Shown here one piece after another: positions 18,501 through 21,054 of a DNA stretch of 21,054 bases (position 1 is the stretch's first letter; each line of letters begins with the position of its first letter). The translations under genes and the position numbers were made by a program. A model generated the notes under the pieces. That model worked only from the letters and a program-made list of their open reading frames with translations, ran no database searches and had not been told where the DNA came from. This DNA is from Phycisphaerales bacterium (GTDB lineage Bacteria; Planctomycetota; Phycisphaerae; Phycisphaerales; UBA1924). The stretch spans positions 1-21,054 of the forward strand of contig JAESSR010000126.1 of the NCBI GenBank assembly GCA_016764015.1. Direction: 5' to 3'.

Positions 18501-19057
18501 GGATAGTAATACCCGCGGATGAAAAAGATATCTTCTGAGTCTGATCTCGTCGCCGGGCCACGACCGAATGCCTCGGTGACGAGCGTCATCGGCCCGCCAT
18601 CGAGCGGTGCTTGATACATCCGAGGATGACGATAGATTTCTGGGTAAAGATATGCCGAAAAGAGAACCGACTGACCGTCCTGAGAAAAACCACCGAGCAA
18701 CTCGGCTCGATCGGATGTCGTAATCCGTTCGATATCTCCCGCGACGAGTCCGCCGCGAGATTCACTCAGCCCGAGCGTGTACAGGTTCTGCGCCCCATCG
18801 CGATTTGACTCAAACACCAGCATCGATCCGTCGCTGTTGAATCTACTCTGGGTTTCAATTCCCGGATGAGAGGTCAACCGAGCAGCAGCCCCGCCATCAA
18901 CAGGAACAGACCACAGATCACCCGCAGCCGAGAACACGATGTGGGAAGCATCTGGTGAGATAGACGGATATTGAATCAATCCGTCATGCGTTTGGACACC
19001 AGACGCGATTGTTGCCGCACCTGCGAGCAGTGGTAGTATAAGAAGCCGAATGGACAT
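15506..19057 (-). CDS. Secreted tricorn-like protease with S41 catalytic domain
   Basis: A 1183-residue exported protease paralogous in design to the convergent neighbour. Signal peptide: MSIRLLILPLLAGAATIASG. Beta-propeller repeats follow (LIQYPSISPDASHIVFSAAG, SRFNSDGSMLVFESNRDGAQ, HPDIDHSPVLSHDGKVLTFL), broken by a very acidic linker at about 409-472 and a shorter one at about 652-686. A helical C1-like part (DWEAMTDRYRTVVMQTRTKQ), a PDZ (GYLGIDFTAVGNGYRIDAIM, about 870-960) and an S41 core (GKLGYLHIRSMG, LIIDVRDNGGGW) complete it. Catalytic candidates are His854 (DGSHTGIWGG), Ser1089 (NENSFSNAEIF) and Glu1145 (DMESNGAKPDID). AGGAG (19064-19068, minus) lies 6 bases before the ATG. The close order with the M16 genes upstream, but a terminator between them, suggests an independent promoter. 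Confidence 0.92.
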   Translation of the reverse strand: MSIRLLILPLLAGAATIASGVQTHDGLIQYPSISPDASHIVFSAAGDLWSVPVDGGAAARLTSHPGIETQSRFNSDGSMLVFESNRDGAQNLYTLGLSESRGGLVAGDIERITTSDRAELLGGFSQDGQSVLFSAYLYPEIYRHPRMYQAPLDGGPMTLVTEAFGRGPATRSDSEDIFFIRGYYYPHRVAYRGPGNLDIWRFRPSDNSFVQVTQFTGMDMNPNVLPDGSLVYVSSRDGQYNLVRLDADSTDQDAQAITQLTHFKPDAKNPTTITHGVRDLAVSDDGKTAVFVVWNTLYTLDIWDSRATPKAVEVSFGSDSSRDRIEKLNISRKVSEAAVHPSGEAIAQIARGELFVRSTTEDHPTHRITNTSARERDIVWSPDGVTLYFTADNEDSLGSIYAATVSLALEDLNPEPAEELEEESADDNVDKDEASEDAQSNDDTDSEESSDDADESDEEGEEEADDEPEEEKIDYAGRWATALRFEITPVIKSDSLVYSPKPSPDGSKLMYLQDRGDIVIRDLQTGEDRVVRELWSEPDILWASDSRHIVFAATDLDFNTDIFLLDTQAGDDGSYPDPINISRHPDIDHSPVLSHDGKVLTFLSDRDNENWEFDVYAVNLDRELDGLSSYELAKYYEDAIGAAKKLEPIDPVSFDEHEDSDDSDEAGAEDVDEADRQENDEAGLSFDTNDAYLRIRRLTSTPQAESALVMTPGADRIAFSTVIDGDRSYVSVNYKGKERKSILSGNISDPRISLDGQSLSYVPGGSASTTSPGGGKATSLPLDATIMLDRHAELAQKFDEAAGRFGMAFYHPTMKGLDWEAMTDRYRTVVMQTRTKQAFQRLMNLMWGEVDGSHTGIWGGDGFSATSPGNGYLGIDFTAVGNGYRIDAIMEGGPINRMKNGPAVGDTITAIGETPLGGANTAAGLVDLHATLAGTARDELLIEFTTTDDEGESINRMALVTPVPYSTMSVIRYKDEVAKRRAQVEELSDGKLGYLHIRSMGMASVRDYERDLFAAADGKEGLIIDVRDNGGGWTTDILLASLTAPNHAYTIPRGANPDEVRKDNYPRDRRLIYAYSRPINVLINENSFSNAEIFAHSIRNSKRGTLIGTQTFGGVISTGSFRLIDGTTVRRPFRGWYLPDGTDMESNGAKPDIDVRQTPADDVAGVDRQLEAAIKELLGRTGN

Positions 19058-19143
19058 ACATGTCTCCTGGGGTTTACCTCAAACGACCTCTTCTTCGTTT
19101 GATTTATTCAGTTGTGAAAGACTGAAACGATGTGGATGTAAAA

Positions 19144-19171
19144 ACAGACCCGACCAGAAGGCCGGGTCTGT
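19144..19171 (-). terminator. Rho-independent terminator of the M16 operon
   Basis: ACAGACCCG (19144-19152) and CGGGTCTGT (19163-19171) form a 9-bp stem. On the minus strand it is followed by a T run (tctgtttttac), so it ends the M16 transcripts, whose last stop is 59 bases upstream. Confidence 0.85.
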
Positions 19172-19229
19172 AAATATACACTATTTTGACTGCCAATACG
19201 AGCACGAAGCCCGCATTTCTCAGTCAGAT

Positions 19230-20723
19230 TTAGTTCTTTGGTTCGAGTGTTTCAGGATCACGCTGAGGGATTTCAGTTGCCTTACCTCCAAAGAACTCTT
19301 CCATGGTTGCAACGCGTGCCTCGTCGGCTTCTGACTCAGCATTCCCCTTCTTGATCTCGTCCCAAGGGCCTACAACCAAGATCACCATTTCATCTGGGTG
19401 AAGGTAATCATTCGCAGCCTGCTGGATCGCATCGGCACTCACGCTGCGCACCCGATCGCGGTAAGTCGACCAATGGTCAGCCGGGCGATCTGTACGCTCG
19501 TCGGAGATGAACATGCTCATCATCGCACCCTTGGACTCAAATGTCCGAGGGAATGTTTCAACGAGATTGTTCTGAATGGTTTCGATTTCTTCGGTCGATG
19601 CGGTCTCGGACTGGATAGTCTCGAACTCATCGAACACCAATCGTGTGGCCAACGCGGTCGTTGCCACCTTGGTAAAGAAGTAGGACATGAACATGCCTGG
19701 GTACTCAGTGCGTGAACGCATCACCGAGCCTGCTGTGTATGCGAGCCCTTCGCGTGTGCGAACCGAGTTCGTAATGCGTGAAGTGAACCCTGATCCACCA
19801 AGGATCTGGTTCATGATTTCAACTTGAACCGCGTTCGGATCGTCACGCTCTACGCCCCGATGCCCAATGAGCACCTGAACCTGAGGCTGATCCTTCTCAT
19901 AGTAATACACGCCGGGCGTGAATGTATGCGTAGGTACTGGTATCGCCGGTGATGCCTCGCCAGATTCCCATCCTTTGAACGCGTCTTCTAAGAAAGCAAG
20001 CATCTCTGCTTGGTCAAAGTCGCCGGTCACCGACACCATCAGATTCGATGGATTGAAGATACGAACATGGAGCGCCTTCATATCTTCAACGGTGATCGCT
20101 TCGAGCGAAGCTTTGGTCGGCTGGCGAGCTTCAAAGTGATCCTCACCCCATATGAGAAAGTTCATTTCCCGGAGTGCGATCTGAAGCCCATCATCATCAC
20201 GGGTCTTGATCTGCTCGAGTTGCTGCCCGCGAAGAACCTCAAGACGATCAGAATCAAATCGAGGATGAAGCACCATATCCATGAACAGTTCAAAGACATC
20301 ATCAAGGTTGCTGGTGAGGCAGTTCACGCGTGCGTTTGATGTTCGTCCACCGATACCTGCCGACACATTGGCCGCCATATAGTCAAACTCTTCATCGAGA
20401 TCACCCGGTGACATCATCGATGAGCCGCCGGAACGCATCATCGCGCCGGTCATGGCTGCGAGCCCTGCTTGGCCTGCGCCCTCCATGTACTCCCCGCCCT
20501 TAAAACTCAGTGAAATCGTGACGAGCGGGAACTCTTTGGACGCTGCCATAAATACGGGCGTGCCATTGGAAAGCTCATGACGGAACTCAGATGGAGCCGG
20601 AGGCGTAAAGACCAACTCTTCAAAGCTCAGCTCTGAAGGATGACCCGGAATATCGCCAGCGCTTGCCAAGGTGCCTGCACCGATGATCAACGCTGCACAT
20701 GTTGTTGTAATGAATGTTCTCAT
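19230..20723 (-). CDS. Secreted M16-family peptidase, non-catalytic subunit
   Basis: A 497-residue M16 (insulinase/processing-peptidase family) protein with a signal peptide (MRTFITTTCAALIIGAGTLA, then SAG). Two M16 halves are present: the N-terminal half has FKGGEYMEGAGQAGLAAMTG, the C-terminal half LGGSGFTSRITNSVRTREGL AYTAG (about 307-330). The zinc-binding HxxEH expected at residues 86-95 is replaced by GLAAMTGAMM, which has no His or Glu. It is therefore the inactive partner that completes the substrate chamber, as in PqqL/MPP-like heterodimers. The conserved R and Y of the partner subunit (SRITNSVRTREGLAY) are retained. The ATG overlaps the stop of the upstream gene as ATGA, so both subunits are co-translated. 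A terminator follows. Confidence 0.88.
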   Translation of the reverse strand: MRTFITTTCAALIIGAGTLASAGDIPGHPSELSFEELVFTPPAPSEFRHELSNGTPVFMAASKEFPLVTISLSFKGGEYMEGAGQAGLAAMTGAMMRSGGSSMMSPGDLDEEFDYMAANVSAGIGGRTSNARVNCLTSNLDDVFELFMDMVLHPRFDSDRLEVLRGQQLEQIKTRDDDGLQIALREMNFLIWGEDHFEARQPTKASLEAITVEDMKALHVRIFNPSNLMVSVTGDFDQAEMLAFLEDAFKGWESGEASPAIPVPTHTFTPGVYYYEKDQPQVQVLIGHRGVERDDPNAVQVEIMNQILGGSGFTSRITNSVRTREGLAYTAGSVMRSRTEYPGMFMSYFFTKVATTALATRLVFDEFETIQSETASTEEIETIQNNLVETFPRTFESKGAMMSMFISDERTDRPADHWSTYRDRVRSVSADAIQQAANDYLHPDEMVILVVGPWDEIKKGNAESEADEARVATMEEFFGGKATEIPQRDPETLEPKN

Positions 20724-21054
20724 TCGTCACCTCCCTGTTCGGTCGAATCATCTGTGGATTCATCAACCATCTCGCCGGATTCGATCCGCATGATTTGTTG
20801 CTCAATTTGTTGTTTCATAAACTTCATCGCGGTCTGGAACTGAGGCGGAACCATGTCCTTCTGAGCTTCCATTTCTTCGAGCTGCGTTTGCAACTCAGCA
20901 ATGTCCGAGGTCTCTGTGATCTCGGCCAAGCCAGTTTCAAGACCCGGGAGCACCATCGCGATCATTTCTTCAGGCAATGACGCACGGACATCATCGAGTG
21001 TCAGCATAACCTCTTCGGTGCCACCCTTTCGGAGATAGCTTGCCACTGCACGAG
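20720..21054 (-). CDS. C-terminal part of an M16-family peptidase subunit, 5' end outside window
   Basis: About 111 codons of a frame entering from the right edge. Its first visible residues, RAVASYLRKGGTEEVMLTLD, resemble the last segment of an M16 C-terminal domain. A helical, Glu/Met/Gln-rich tail (LQTQLEEMEAQKDMVPPQFQ, MKFMKQQIEQQIMRIESGEM) and an acidic end (DESTDDSTEQGGDE) follow. The stop overlaps the start of the inactive M16 subunit as ATGA. In such gene pairs this upstream member is normally the zinc-dependent catalytic subunit, but the active site is outside the window, so both that role and the family call rest mainly on context. Confidence 0.65.
   Translation of the reverse strand, partial: RAVASYLRKGGTEEVMLTLDDVRASLPEEMIAMVLPGLETGLAEITETSDIAELQTQLEEMEAQKDMVPPQFQTAMKFMKQQIEQQIMRIESGEMVDESTDDSTEQGGDE

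Overview
This window looks like a stretch of a Planctomycetes genome, most likely a member of the class Phycisphaerae. The evidence is a secreted DUF4331 protein ending in a Phycisphaerae-style dockerin/EF-hand tail (D-x-N-x-D-G-x-I-N), a tyrosine recombinase of a type I associate with planctomycetes, an ECF sigma / RskA-type anti-sigma pair, two giant secreted tricorn-like proteases and a pair of M16 peptidases. Taxonomy is inferred from family content only.

Left part (1-2700), mobile DNA: a partial IS3-family (IS407-like) insertion sequence on the minus strand runs off the left edge. A short open frame that may be a gene remnant cut by the IS follows, then a minus-strand tyrosine recombinase and a gene-free stretch with small repeats.

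Second part (2700-7030), a plus-strand envelope-type cluster: an ECF sigma factor with a one-base frameshift in region 4, a translationally coupled membrane anti-sigma factor, a terminator, a DUF4331 secreted protein with a dockerin-like tail, a terminator, and a secreted DUF4198 protein. A reasonable reading is that membrane stress signalling controls an uncharacterised secreted function.

Third part (about 7030-11460), probably a small integrative element lodged in the initiator tRNA gene: an unknown alpha-helical protein, a gene-poor stretch with an 18-bp inverted repeat, a 122-aa ORF, a frameshifted replication-initiator-like gene and a 32-aa ORF, chained by ATGA overlaps, then a large serine recombinase. 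The last residues and stop codon of the recombinase are read from the antisense strand of tRNA-fMet. The string AATAGCGGGG at the tRNA 3' end recurs at 7026 and 2442, so these may be att relics.

Right part (11490-21054), ordinary chromosomal secreted-protease genes: two convergent tricorn/S41 proteases share a bidirectional terminator. A two-gene minus-strand M16 peptidase operon follows, in which the downstream subunit lacks the zinc-binding HxxEH motif. The upstream subunit runs off the right edge.
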